A program made the translations under genes and the position numbers. From Ferrimonas sp044433165 (GTDB lineage Bacteria; Pseudomonadota; Gammaproteobacteria; Enterobacterales; Shewanellaceae), in the NCBI GenBank assembly GCA_044433165.1, contig JAWXTX010000104.1, positions 1 to 9,530 on the forward strand: a stretch of DNA of 9,530 bases. The letters are read 5' to 3'. This document shows, in pieces, positions 1 to 5,335 of this stretch (the first letter of the stretch is position 1; each line of letters starts with the position of its first letter). A model generated the notes under the pieces. The model worked only from the letters and a program-made list of their open reading frames with translations. It did not search any database and was not told the origin of the DNA.

Positions 1-40
1 CAAGCCAAGCCAAGCGGCCGATTTTGAAGAGAAAAAGTAG
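1..40 (+). CDS. Possible C-terminal tail of an upstream gene (partial)
   Basis: Reading from base 2, the window opens with twelve codons (K-P-S-Q-A-A-D-F-E-E-K-K) and a TAG stop at 38-40. The hydrophilic, charged tail is typical of a protein C-terminus, but it is too short to identify a family. No clear terminator follows it directly. It could equally be chance, since any frame gives a short open stretch at a window edge; the sequence to the left would settle it. Confidence 0.3.
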   Translation, partial: KPSQAADFEEKK

Positions 41-203
41 CGCTGGTTGCCGCCACTAGAATCATTTTAAGTGTTAGGAACCTCTACATACGGTGTCCAA
101 GGTGCTTCATGTCACTGTATTTGTAGGCCGTAATCGGCTTAAGCGCACTTAAGAGTTGGGGGCTTTTATGTGTCTATGAATTCAGCTTAACAATGGCCAA
201 TAA
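41..203. other. Intergenic stretch with nothing recognisable
   Basis: Between the possible gene tail and the kdgK terminator I see no convincing ORF, Shine-Dalgarno site or RNA gene. The only structure is a small inverted repeat GCCG-TAAT-CGGC near 128-139, too short to call. Confidence 0.4.
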
Positions 204-234
204 AAAACCACCATACCCAAAGGTTGGTGGTTTT
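204..234 (-). terminator. Intrinsic terminator of kdgK
   Basis: Arms AAAACCACCA (204-213) and TGGTGGTTTT (225-234) are perfect complements, and the inner ACC/GGT can extend the stem. Read on the minus strand, the hairpin is followed by a run of six U (complement of 202-207). It lies about 30 bases past the kdgK stop. The plus-strand side also has four T, so some bidirectional activity is possible. Confidence 0.8.
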
Positions 235-249
235 AGGACTGTGCTAACA

Positions 250-259
250 GGAACGGCGT
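250..259 (-). promoter_or_regulatory. Copy of the ACGCCGTTCC element, between kdgK stop and its terminator
   Basis: The minus strand reads ACGCCGTTCC here, a 10-base match to the element found upstream of lipoprotein 1, lipoprotein 3 and inside the symporter promoter. It lacks the flanking AA of the other copies and is at a 3' end rather than a promoter, so this copy may be chance. Confidence 0.3.
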
Positions 260-265
260 AGGCGA

Positions 266-1222
266 TCAGTTAATTAATGCGTCGGTGGCCGTTTTAGGGA
301 TCAACGCCCCTGGGTATTGGATCACGGTAGAGGCGGTGCGGTGACCTAATTGAGCGGCTTCAATGGCACTGGCACCACTAAAACGCGCTGCTAAATAACC
401 GCCATTGAAGCTGTCGCCGGCCGAGGTGGTATCCACAACATTGGTAACAACCATAGCAGGTACAGAGGTTTGTTGGCCTTGCATGGAAACCAAGCAATCT
501 TCCGCGCCACGTTTTAACAGCACTTCAGTCACCCCAAAACCGTGGGTGCGCTGTAGGGTCTGTTGGGCATCGGTGTCGCCGTATAGTAATTCTTCGTCGT
601 CTAAGGTCAGCAGAGCAATGTCGCATTGTTGCATTACTTGGGCGTAACACGCTTTGGTTTCTTCCGGAGAAGACCACAAACGAGGGCGGTAGTTGCTATC
701 AAAAACAACTTTAGCGCCACGAGCGCGTGCGTTGGCCAGCGCACCTAATAGGCGAATGCGGCAGTCTTCGGCCAGAATCGCGAAGCTGATGCCAGAAACA
801 TAAATGACATCGAAATCTTCCAGTGCCGCCACCAGTTTATCGCTGCCATCAAAACGCATTAACTCTTTTGCGGCGGCTTCATTACGCCAGTAATAAAAGG
901 TACGTTCACCCGTTTCATCTACCTGAATGCTATACATGCCCGGTAATTTGGCGGGTAAACGAGCCACAAATTCGCAATTAACGCGCTCTTGTTGCCAGCT
1001 AGCGACCATTTGATCACTGAAGGTGTCTTCGCCTAATGCGGTAACAAAATAACTTTCAATTTGATGAGGTTGGCTCAAACGCGCCAAATAAACGGCCGTA
1101 TTGAGCGAGTCGCCACCAAATCCTTGTTGTATTGCCCCATCGGCTCCTTTACGAAGCTCAATCATACACTCGCCAATTAAAGCGATGCGGACGGGGTTTT
1201 GGTCATCTTTATATGTTTGCAA
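266..1222 (-). CDS. kdgK: 2-keto-3-deoxygluconate kinase (PfkB/ribokinase family)
   Basis: KdgK phosphorylates 2-keto-3-deoxy-D-gluconate with ATP to KDPG in the cytoplasm, the step before the Entner-Doudoroff aldolase in uronate breakdown. The protein follows Escherichia coli KdgK closely: N-terminal IALIGECMIEL, substrate-side GFGGDSLNTAVYLAR, FYYWRNEAAAKELM, NYRPRLW, LTLDDEE, and the PfkB signature DTTSAGDSFNGGYLA, whose second Asp (about residue 270 of 318) is the expected catalytic base. Length fits the family (about 310 residues). The start is uncertain. The reading frame is open back to a TTG at 1288, but homology begins just before IALIGE. The nearest in-frame start is the TTG at 1222, used here, without a good ribosome site. 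An ATG at 1206 is one base out of frame (see findings). It is divergent from kdgF, and the reductase that makes KDG is not in the window. Confidence 0.93.
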   Translation of the reverse strand: MQTYKDDQNPVRIALIGECMIELRKGADGAIQQGFGGDSLNTAVYLARLSQPHQIESYFVTALGEDTFSDQMVASWQQERVNCEFVARLPAKLPGMYSIQVDETGERTFYYWRNEAAAKELMRFDGSDKLVAALEDFDVIYVSGISFAILAEDCRIRLLGALANARARGAKVVFDSNYRPRLWSSPEETKACYAQVMQQCDIALLTLDDEELLYGDTDAQQTLQRTHGFGVTEVLLKRGAEDCLVSMQGQQTSVPAMVVTNVVDTTSAGDSFNGGYLAARFSGASAIEAAQLGHRTASTVIQYPGALIPKTATDALIN

Positions 1223-1305
1223 AACTCTGTGCCTGTAAATTTGAAACGCAGTTTTATTGTAGTGGCAACTTCGCCAAAGTAAATGCAAGGGTCGGATAAT
1301 TTGCG

Positions 1306-1311
1306 GTTATA
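1306..1311 (-). promoter_or_regulatory. Candidate -10 box for kdgK
   Basis: The minus strand reads TATAAC, four to five bases off the consensus at most in the weak positions, about 20 bases ahead of the longest kdgK reading frame. No convincing -35 lies 17 bases further up, so the promoter may depend on an activator or be misplaced. Confidence 0.25.
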
Positions 1312-1370
1312 TTGATTCAAAAAAGCGGTTTTGGTCACGCTTCTTCATTGTTGTACGGTAATCAAAGGCG

Positions 1371-1383
1371 TTGTTATAAACAA
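1371..1383. promoter_or_regulatory. Inverted repeat TTGTT-ATA-AACAA, candidate operator between kdgK and kdgF
   Basis: Perfect five-base arms around a three-base centre, in the 190-base region shared by the two divergent uronate genes. The position suits a regulator controlling both. No match to a known operator is claimed. Confidence 0.3.
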
Positions 1384-1426
1384 ATATGGCCGCGATCGCA
1401 CTTTAGGGTACAAATTGGCACGCAAC

Positions 1427-1455
1427 TTGACGATCGAAGCGTGTTTTTGTAATTT
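1427..1455 (+). promoter_or_regulatory. Candidate sigma-70 promoter of kdgF
   Basis: TTGACG (1427-1432, five of six consensus bases) and TAATTT (1450-1455, weak) are 17 bases apart. The -35 lies inside a loose inverted repeat CACGC-N15-GCGTG (1419-1443) that could bind a regulator. Transcription would begin about 20 bases ahead of the kdgF start codon. Confidence 0.4.
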
Positions 1456-1481
1456 TTAAAACGTAATTTTAATTTATAGGC

Positions 1482-1841
1482 ATGGCACACATGGAAAATT
1501 TTTTCTTTAACGACGAGCACCCATTAGAAGATTTAGGTGGCGGTGTTACCCGCAAAATCGTGGCATATACCGACGAACTGATGGTGGTCTACGTGCACTT
1601 TGAAAAAGGCGCTATTGGTGCACCGCACGCCCACGATGCTCACGACCAAATTGGCTACTGTCACGCTGGTTCTTTTGAAGTAACACTAGGTGAAGGCGAC
1701 GAAGCCGTAACCCGCATCATTAAAAAAGGCGATGCTTTCCGTGCGGCCAAAAATATGTATCACGGCGCCGTTGCTCTGGAAGAAGGCAGTGTGCTTATCG
1801 ATACTTTCTCGCCAATGCGTCGAGACTTCATCGAAGGCTAA
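1482..1841 (+). CDS. kdgF: KdgF, cupin converting 4,5-unsaturated uronate to 5-keto-4-deoxyuronate (DEH)
   Basis: KdgF speeds the ring opening of the unsaturated monosaccharides released by alginate or pectin lyases, giving the linear keto sugar that feeds the DEH reductase and KdgK. The 119-residue protein is a single cupin barrel of the usual family size. Metal ligands are visible as H49, H51, Q56 and H94, and the family's D-x-F-x-P-x-R segment is present as D107, F109 and R113, matching in spacing the Asp/Phe/Arg set described for Yersinia KdgF. Two starts are possible. The ATG at 1482 has AGG only one base upstream; the ATG at 1491, nine bases later, has the same AGG (1478-1480) at ten bases and removes only M-A-H, so it may be the real one. 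No signal peptide, so cytoplasmic. It is divergent from kdgK and has its own terminator. Confidence 0.93.
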   Translation: MAHMENFFFNDEHPLEDLGGGVTRKIVAYTDELMVVYVHFEKGAIGAPHAHDAHDQIGYCHAGSFEVTLGEGDEAVTRIIKKGDAFRAAKNMYHGAVALEEGSVLIDTFSPMRRDFIEG

Positions 1842-1883
1842 TCCTTATTGATGCCCCAGCATCAACCGTCATTTACGGATAAT

Positions 1884-1914
1884 AAAACGGCGTACCTTCG
1901 GGTACGCCGTTTTT
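1884..1914. terminator. Strong UUCG-loop terminator after kdgF, probably bidirectional
   Basis: A perfect 13-base stem (1884-1896 with 1901-1913) closes a TTCG tetraloop and is followed by T on the plus strand and by UUUUAUU on the minus strand. It sits 42 bases past the kdgF stop and about 70 bases past the stop of the small leftward lipoprotein gene, so it can end both transcripts. Confidence 0.9.
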
Positions 1915-1925
1915 ATTTGATGGTG

Positions 1926-1978
1926 AGCCAAAGCAACAACGGTATTGATCTTGGTTGTTATTACCCACGTTTGTGGCT
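1926..1978. repeat. Nested inverted repeat next to the small lipoprotein gene
   Basis: Inner arms AACAAC (1935-1940) and GTTGTT (1954-1959) and outer arms AGCCA (1926-1930) and TGGCT (1974-1978) could fold as an extended hairpin just past the 1985-2167 gene. There is no T-run, so it is more likely an RNA 3'-end structure than a terminator, or chance. Confidence 0.25.
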
Positions 1979-1984
1979 TCAAGG

Positions 1985-2167
1985 TTAATTACCGCCAAGC
2001 GAATGGCCACAGATCCCGCCTAACTCCTCATCCTCTGCAGTACAAGGTGTTGTTCCGGCACACCCTGAAAGAGCGAAAGTGACTGCTAAAGCACCTAATG
2101 CAGTCCGTGCTGAAGCCCACTGCAGCATGGCCAATCGCTTATGGCTTGTCTGTATTATTTTATGCAC
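1985..2167 (-). CDS. Small putative lipoprotein, unknown function
   Basis: A 60-residue protein with a positively charged start, a hydrophobic stretch (about residues 22-33) and the lipobox L-S-G-C, with C36 as the lipidated cysteine. Residue +2 is Ala, which in E. coli would permit sorting to the outer membrane. The mature part is only about 25 residues, acidic in the middle and Gly-rich at the end, with two more cysteines (C42, C53). The start is a GTG at 2167, chosen because AGGAG lies six bases upstream. An ATG two bases earlier opens a four-codon minimal frame (M-C-I-K, stop) overlapping this start. I do not recognise the family. It is convergent with kdgF and divergent from lipoprotein 1, and its link to alginate use is only positional. 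Confidence 0.55.
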   Translation of the reverse strand: MHKIIQTSHKRLAMLQWASARTALGALAVTFALSGCAGTTPCTAEDEELGGICGHSLGGN

Positions 2168-2411
2168 ATCAAACTCCTAAGTAGTTAATTGCATGAACGA
2201 TTGTTAACCATTCGTTAACTTAATGCAAAGCACAAGGCGACTAATCTTTAAGGGTTAATGGATTGCATTAATGACTATTTTCTATGTGACGGAGATGGTA
2301 AGTTTTGTTATGTTTTGATACTCAAAGCTATTTTATTAAAAATAAAACGCCGTTCCTTTGGTTGTGGATGCTGTCGGTGAAAGTAACAACTCACAAAAAG
2401 GACAGATCAGC
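2168..2411. promoter_or_regulatory. Divergent control region of the small lipoprotein and lipoprotein 1
   Basis: This 244-base, AT-rich gap holds two GTTAAC palindromes 11 bases apart (2203-2208, 2214-2219), a perfect nine-base inverted repeat TTAATGCAA/TTGCATTAA (2220-2228, 2263-2271), a candidate promoter (TTGTTA 2305-2310, 18 bases, TATTTT 2329-2334) and the AAACGCCGTTCC element just after it. The GTTAAC spacing of one helical turn suits a dimeric regulator on one DNA face. The lipoprotein 1 ribosome site is AAGGA at 2398-2402, nine bases ahead of ATG 2412. Confidence 0.4.
2344..2359 (+). promoter_or_regulatory. AAACGCCGTTCC element upstream of lipoprotein 1
   Basis: The 16-base sequence AAAACGCCGTTCCTTT is identical to 5270-5285 and begins 68 bases ahead of the start codon (66 bases at lipoprotein 3). 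Its core AACG-C-CGTT is an odd palindrome. With the candidate -10 at 2329-2334, the element would lie at about +3 to +18, where a bound repressor would block transcription. Confidence 0.5.
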
Positions 2412-3482
2412 ATGAAATTAACATTAACCCCCATCGCCTTAATTCTGAGCGCCCTTTTATTACAAGGGTGCGATCTTGACGGCAGCAGTGACGATTCCAT
2501 TATTGAAGAGAGTGAAGAGAGCAGCGGTGGTGAGGACAGCGCAGGGGAAGAGGGGGATAACGACGGTAGTGGCGATGACAGTGCAGGGGAGGAAGGTGAT
2601 AGCGACGGCAGTGGTGAGGACAGCTCCGAAGATGCAGATGACAGCAGCAGTGAGATCCGCAGCGTTAGCGAACTTAATGAAGCGATAACCGCCGCCATGG
2701 CGGGAGACACTCTGTATTTGGCCGCCGACGGCGTTTTTGACAGTGGTGCTGTGATGGTCAATAAAGGGGTGATTATTGATGGCCAAGATGCGGCCGAATT
2801 TACCGGTAACGCCTGTATTTATATTCAAGCTTATGGAGCAACCATTCAAAACTTAACGCTGAAAATGACCGAGCTAGGTATTGCGTCGGCGGAAGCCGAT
2901 AACGCCACGTTATTAAATGAGTGCAGTGTCTCCACTTCTGATGGCCAAACCGGTGGGATCACTATTGATTCAATAAACAGCGATGACTTTGATGCCAGTA
3001 CCGATGCCGTCATATTAGATAACTTGGTGTTTGATGCCAGCAATACCGATGATTTTGGTGCTAAAAAAGCCAGTTGGATCGCCTCATTTGGGTTATTTGA
3101 ACTCAGAGACAGTGAGTTTATTGGCCTTGAGTCGAATGAACAGAATAATGGGATCTTTGTTAATTGCAGCCGTTCGGATGAATCTCGTGCTGGCTCGGTG
3201 ATAAGCGATAACCTCTTTACTATCTCAACCGGTGGTAGCAGTGAAACAGCGGCGATTAAGGTGGGCGACTCGTCCGGCTCGGTAATTAAAACGGGCAATA
3301 ATGAGTCTTGTAATGTAACGATCAGTGGTAACACCTTTAATAATTACAAGGTGCTACAAACCAGTGATCTGTCCTCAGACAGTGTGGATGCCGATAACGA
3401 TCCTGCTGCCATCTTTGGCCACGCCAGTGCGCTAACCAATTGGGACAGTAACGCCAGTACCAATACATTAAACCAGCCATAA
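2412..3482 (+). CDS. Lipoprotein 1: parallel beta-helix lipoprotein, non-catalytic PL6 relative (inferred)
   Basis: A 356-residue envelope lipoprotein with lipobox L-Q-G-C (C20), first of three paralogs. Residues 21-80 are an acidic Ser/Gly/Asp/Glu tether that contains a 14-residue tandem repeat. From residue 82 comes a PL6-like N-cap (S-E-L-N-E-A-I-T, then AGDTLYLAADG), then repeated short beta strands with Asn/Val/Ile ladders typical of a right-handed parallel beta-helix. Four cysteines (C135, C171, C252, C300) align with the other two paralogs and probably form disulfides. SEFIGLE, NNGIFVNC, AAIKVGDSSGS and ISGNTFNNY are shared blocks. The PL6 catalytic NKS/RHG segment is absent, so I expect sugar binding rather than cleavage. 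Residue +2 is Asp, unlike the other two. Start ATG 2412, not the upstream TTG at 2358, because of AAGGA at nine bases and the paralog signal peptides. It lacks the extra 90-residue domain of paralogs 2 and 3. Confidence 0.85.
   Translation: MKLTLTPIALILSALLLQGCDLDGSSDDSIIEESEESSGGEDSAGEEGDNDGSGDDSAGEEGDSDGSGEDSSEDADDSSSEIRSVSELNEAITAAMAGDTLYLAADGVFDSGAVMVNKGVIIDGQDAAEFTGNACIYIQAYGATIQNLTLKMTELGIASAEADNATLLNECSVSTSDGQTGGITIDSINSDDFDASTDAVILDNLVFDASNTDDFGAKKASWIASFGLFELRDSEFIGLESNEQNNGIFVNCSRSDESRAGSVISDNLFTISTGGSSETAAIKVGDSSGSVIKTGNNESCNVTISGNTFNNYKVLQTSDLSSDSVDADNDPAAIFGHASALTNWDSNASTNTLNQP
2532..2627 (+). repeat. 42-bp in-frame tandem repeat in the lipoprotein 1 tether
   Basis: Two full units (2532-2573, 2574-2615) and the start of a third (2616-2627) encode [E/D]-D-S-A-G-E-E-G-D-[N/S]-D-G-S-G. 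The copies differ mainly at silent positions, so the repeat is not very recent. It sets the length of the acidic linker between lipid anchor and beta-helix. Confidence 0.85.
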
Positions 3483-3509
3483 CGGTTGTGATGAATGATT
3501 AAAGAATAT

Positions 3510-3541
3510 AACGCTGAGCGTATGTGCGCTCGGCGTTTTTT
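3510..3541 (+). terminator. Intrinsic terminator after lipoprotein 1
   Basis: Stem AACGCTGAGCG (3510-3520) pairs with CGCTCGGCGTT (3527-3537) with one G-T wobble and a six-base loop, followed by a run of six T. It starts 27 bases past the stop codon. Confidence 0.85.
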
Positions 3542-3761
3542 GTTAATGCGTGATAAGTTCGAGTGAATTTCACACATATGTTGCGTGGTGGTTGAAAGCG
3601 TTTCCGATTCGCCTCTTTTAAGCGCCTCGTGAGCAAAACGAAAGCTAAATGCGTGATATATCTGTGTTTATAAGAGAAATTCATCAATTCATCAACATAA
3701 AAAACACCAGTTAGGCTTAATTTTAAGTTAAATTTATGTGACGCCTGTCGCTGTTATTTGT

Positions 3762-3777
3762 TGTGAATTGGGTGACA
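3762..3777 (+). promoter_or_regulatory. CRP-like site upstream of lipoprotein 2
   Basis: TGTGA-ATTGGG-TGACA matches the CRP consensus TGTGA-N6-TCACA at nine of ten arm bases. Its centre is about 58 to 61 bases ahead of the start expected from the CATAAT box, near the class I position. Confidence 0.4.
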
Positions 3778-3791
3778 TTGATGTGGCACCT

Positions 3792-3803
3792 TGGCCGCGG
3801 CCA
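3792..3803. promoter_or_regulatory. Perfect 12-base palindrome TGGCCGCGGCCA, candidate operator
   Basis: A GC-only core in an otherwise AT-rich promoter region, overlapping the expected -35 of lipoprotein 2. Position and symmetry suggest an operator; no regulator is identified. Confidence 0.35.
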
Positions 3804-3845
3804 GTTTGCTCGGTGCATAATTTAACAACATGATGGAACGATGTG

Positions 3846-5069
3846 ATGAAATTAAAACTGACTCCGATAGCAATTATTTGCTCTGCATTACTGGTTGGTG
3901 GCTGCTCATTTGATGGAACAAACGACACAACAGTGGATACCCCTAGTACGTCTGTTCCAGGTACAGATACAGATACAGATACAGATACAGATACAGATGT
4001 AACAATTGATGTGGCGAGTTTTACGGCTGATTCAATTGATCCATTTGAGCTATTTTTAATCGATGAACAAAGCTACGTGTTGGATGGAATAGAAGCGTTA
4101 TACGGTGAAATGACAGAAAATGAAGACGGTACAGTCAAGTATACCGTTTCACAAATGTATCAAGATCAAACCGATATACTGACATTTAGCTTTATTTCAG
4201 CTGCCTCAGTTCAAACCGTATTGACGATATCGGAAGAAAATACATACACAGCTGAATTATCATTGTCAGAGTACTTTAAAGCAAACCCTGTGGATTATAA
4301 TGCCACTACTATTGCTGAATTGATCTCACGGATTGAAGCTAATGAAGATGTATCGCTCGATCCAAGCGGTGACTATAGCACTGGTGTGGTTACTTTAAGT
4401 GCCCCTATTGCTATCGATGGGAATGGTGCAGTATTTTCTGGCGATGCTTGTATTTTGGTTACTGCTTCTGGTGCGACAATTCAATATCTTAAGTTTGAAA
4501 ATGAAACACTTGGCATGTGTAGTAACGATGGAGCATTAGGTAGTGATGGTTACGTTGGTGCCGTAACGATTAATGCTGATTCGGAAGCGGTAAATTTAAA
4601 AGGGTTGGTTTTTGATGCTCAAAACTTAACCACAACAGTTAAGAATGACAGCTGGTTGGCTGCACACAGTAAATTTACGTTGTCAAATAGTGAATTCATT
4701 AATATGATTGACAATAAAACAAATTCGCAAACTGAAAAGAATAATGCGATTTTTGTTCGTTGTGCGACTTCCAGTGTTAATTATTCTGAAATTACTAATA
4801 ATGTTTTTACTATTAACGATGTGAGTAGTTCCAACTTAGCACAGCTGGCTGCTATTAAATTAGGAAATTCATCAGGTTCAGATATTTCCTCTAGCAGCGC
4901 TGGAAACTTAGATTGTAAAGTGGAAATTGAAAATAACACATTCAATCAGTATGGCTCGGATGTGGTTGGCAATATTGATAATAGTTCTGATCGACCAGCA
5001 TCAATTTGGACGATTGATTCAAATATGTCTGCCTCTTATTTAGAAAATAATACATTTAATTTACGATAA
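3846..5069 (+). CDS. Lipoprotein 2: parallel beta-helix lipoprotein with extra N-terminal domain, non-catalytic PL6 relative (inferred)
   Basis: A 407-residue paralog of lipoproteins 1 and 3. The signal peptide ends in the lipobox V-G-G-C (C20) with Ser at +2, compatible with outer-membrane sorting. Residues 21-51 are a Thr/Asp tether built on six T-D pairs. Residues about 55-148 form a separate domain (FELFLIDEQSYVL...SQMYQDQTDILTFSF...LSEYFKANP) shared only with lipoprotein 3. Then come the PL6-like cap (TIAELISRIEANEDVSLDPSGDY), DGNGAVFSGDACI, and a beta-helix with conserved NDSWLAAHS, NSEFINM, EKNNAIFVRC and AAIKLGNSSGS. Cysteines C202, C225, C306 and C357 align with the paralogs. No NKS/RHG catalytic segment is present, so binding is more likely than cleavage. 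ATG 3846 is preferred over the GTG just before it because the paralogs start M-K-L-K-L-T. The gene looks more AT-rich than kdgF or the lyase gene. Confidence 0.86.
   Translation: MKLKLTPIAIICSALLVGGCSFDGTNDTTVDTPSTSVPGTDTDTDTDTDTDVTIDVASFTADSIDPFELFLIDEQSYVLDGIEALYGEMTENEDGTVKYTVSQMYQDQTDILTFSFISAASVQTVLTISEENTYTAELSLSEYFKANPVDYNATTIAELISRIEANEDVSLDPSGDYSTGVVTLSAPIAIDGNGAVFSGDACILVTASGATIQYLKFENETLGMCSNDGALGSDGYVGAVTINADSEAVNLKGLVFDAQNLTTTVKNDSWLAAHSKFTLSNSEFINMIDNKTNSQTEKNNAIFVRCATSSVNYSEITNNVFTINDVSSSNLAQLAAIKLGNSSGSDISSSSAGNLDCKVEIENNTFNQYGSDVVGNIDNSSDRPASIWTIDSNMSASYLENNTFNLR
3963..3998 (+). repeat. Six exact tandem copies of ACAGAT in the lipoprotein 2 tether
   Basis: A perfect hexanucleotide microsatellite, in frame, encoding (Thr-Asp)6. 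Because the unit is six bases, copy-number slippage changes the tether length without breaking the gene. Its exactness suggests it is recent or actively slipping. Confidence 0.92.
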
Positions 5070-5081
5070 AAATGCTTTAGG

Positions 5082-5111
5082 AAAAGCGCAGCCAATATGG
5101 CTGCGCTTTTT
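5082..5111 (+). terminator. Intrinsic terminator after lipoprotein 2
   Basis: A perfect 12-base stem AAAAGCGCAGCC/GGCTGCGCTTTT (5082-5093, 5099-5110) around AATAT, starting 12 bases past the stop codon. Its stem and loop resemble the terminator after lipoprotein 3. Confidence 0.9.
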
Positions 5112-5335
5112 ATTTAAATGAATTATGGTTCTTACTTTCACGAGTCATATATAAAGGTGTTTTAGGAGGAAAGTTCGATTAGTTAGGCCAAAAAATAAGT
5201 CTGTTAAAATCTGTGAACTAACTCGCGGTTCAGGGTGGCGATTAATCGGTATGATAGCCCAACAAAAACAAAACGCCGTTCCTTTTTTGTTGGTGCGGCG
5301 ACAAAAACGTTAGGCCAACCCAAAGGACCGCGACC
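5112..5335 (+). promoter_or_regulatory. Control region of lipoprotein 3
   Basis: Holds a CRP-like half-conserved site TGTGA-N6-TCGCG (5212-5227), a good -10 TATGAT (5250-5255) without a clear -35, the AAACGCCGTTCC element, and AAGGA (5323-5327) eight bases ahead of ATG 5336. The CRP-like centre is near -42 from the expected start, the class II position, which fits the missing -35. A ten-base direct repeat GTTAGGCCAA (5182-5191, 5309-5318) brackets the promoter. Confidence 0.45.
5270..5285 (+). promoter_or_regulatory. AAACGCCGTTCC element upstream of lipoprotein 3
   Basis: Identical over 16 bases to 2344-2359 and starting 66 bases ahead of the start codon. It would lie just downstream of the transcription start implied by TATGAT. 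It is also in the loop of a possible leader hairpin (AACAAAAA 5261-5268 with TTTTTGTT 5284-5291), so an RNA role is a less likely alternative. Confidence 0.5.

Larger units (their letters stand above)
3542..3845 (+). promoter_or_regulatory. Control region of lipoprotein 2
   Basis: About 300 bases without a gene. Visible elements are: a LacI-family-like half-palindrome GAAAGCGTTTCC (3594-3605); two CRP-like sites, TGTGA-N6-TCGCT (3737-3752) and TGTGA-N6-TGACA (3762-3777); a perfect 12-base palindrome (3792-3803); a -10 candidate CATAAT (3816-3821) with a weak TTGGCC -35 at 19 bases; and GGA (3835-3837) as ribosome site eight bases ahead of ATG 3846. The AAACGCCGTTCC element of the neighbours is absent here. 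Confidence 0.4.

Noticed and set aside
405..647. 80-codon plus-strand ORF
   Set aside because: Lies inside kdgK on the opposite strand, with low-complexity Ser/Val/Thr content and no family features; a shadow.
1391..1400. GCGATCGC octamer and nearby CGATCG as a special repeat
   Set aside because: Only single short palindromes; no array or clear regulatory arrangement.
2358..2411. TTG-initiated 18-residue extension of lipoprotein 1
   Set aside because: It would precede the lipoprotein signal peptide and overlap the promoter element; ATG 2412 has a good ribosome site and matches the paralogs.
2336..2849. Minus- and other-frame ORFs across the start of lipoprotein 1 (141, 129 and 70 codons)
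   Set aside because: Opposite- or shifted-frame readings of the acidic repeat tether, giving Ser/Pro/Leu or Thr/Val repeats; shadows of the real gene.
3344..3928. Minus-strand ORFs of 77, 62 and 64 codons around the lipoprotein 2 upstream region
   Set aside because: No ribosome sites or recognisable domains, and they cross a clear terminator and promoter elements.
3963..3998. Hexanucleotide repeat as a phase-variation switch
   Set aside because: The unit is a multiple of three and within the coding region, so copy changes alter length but cannot turn the frame off.
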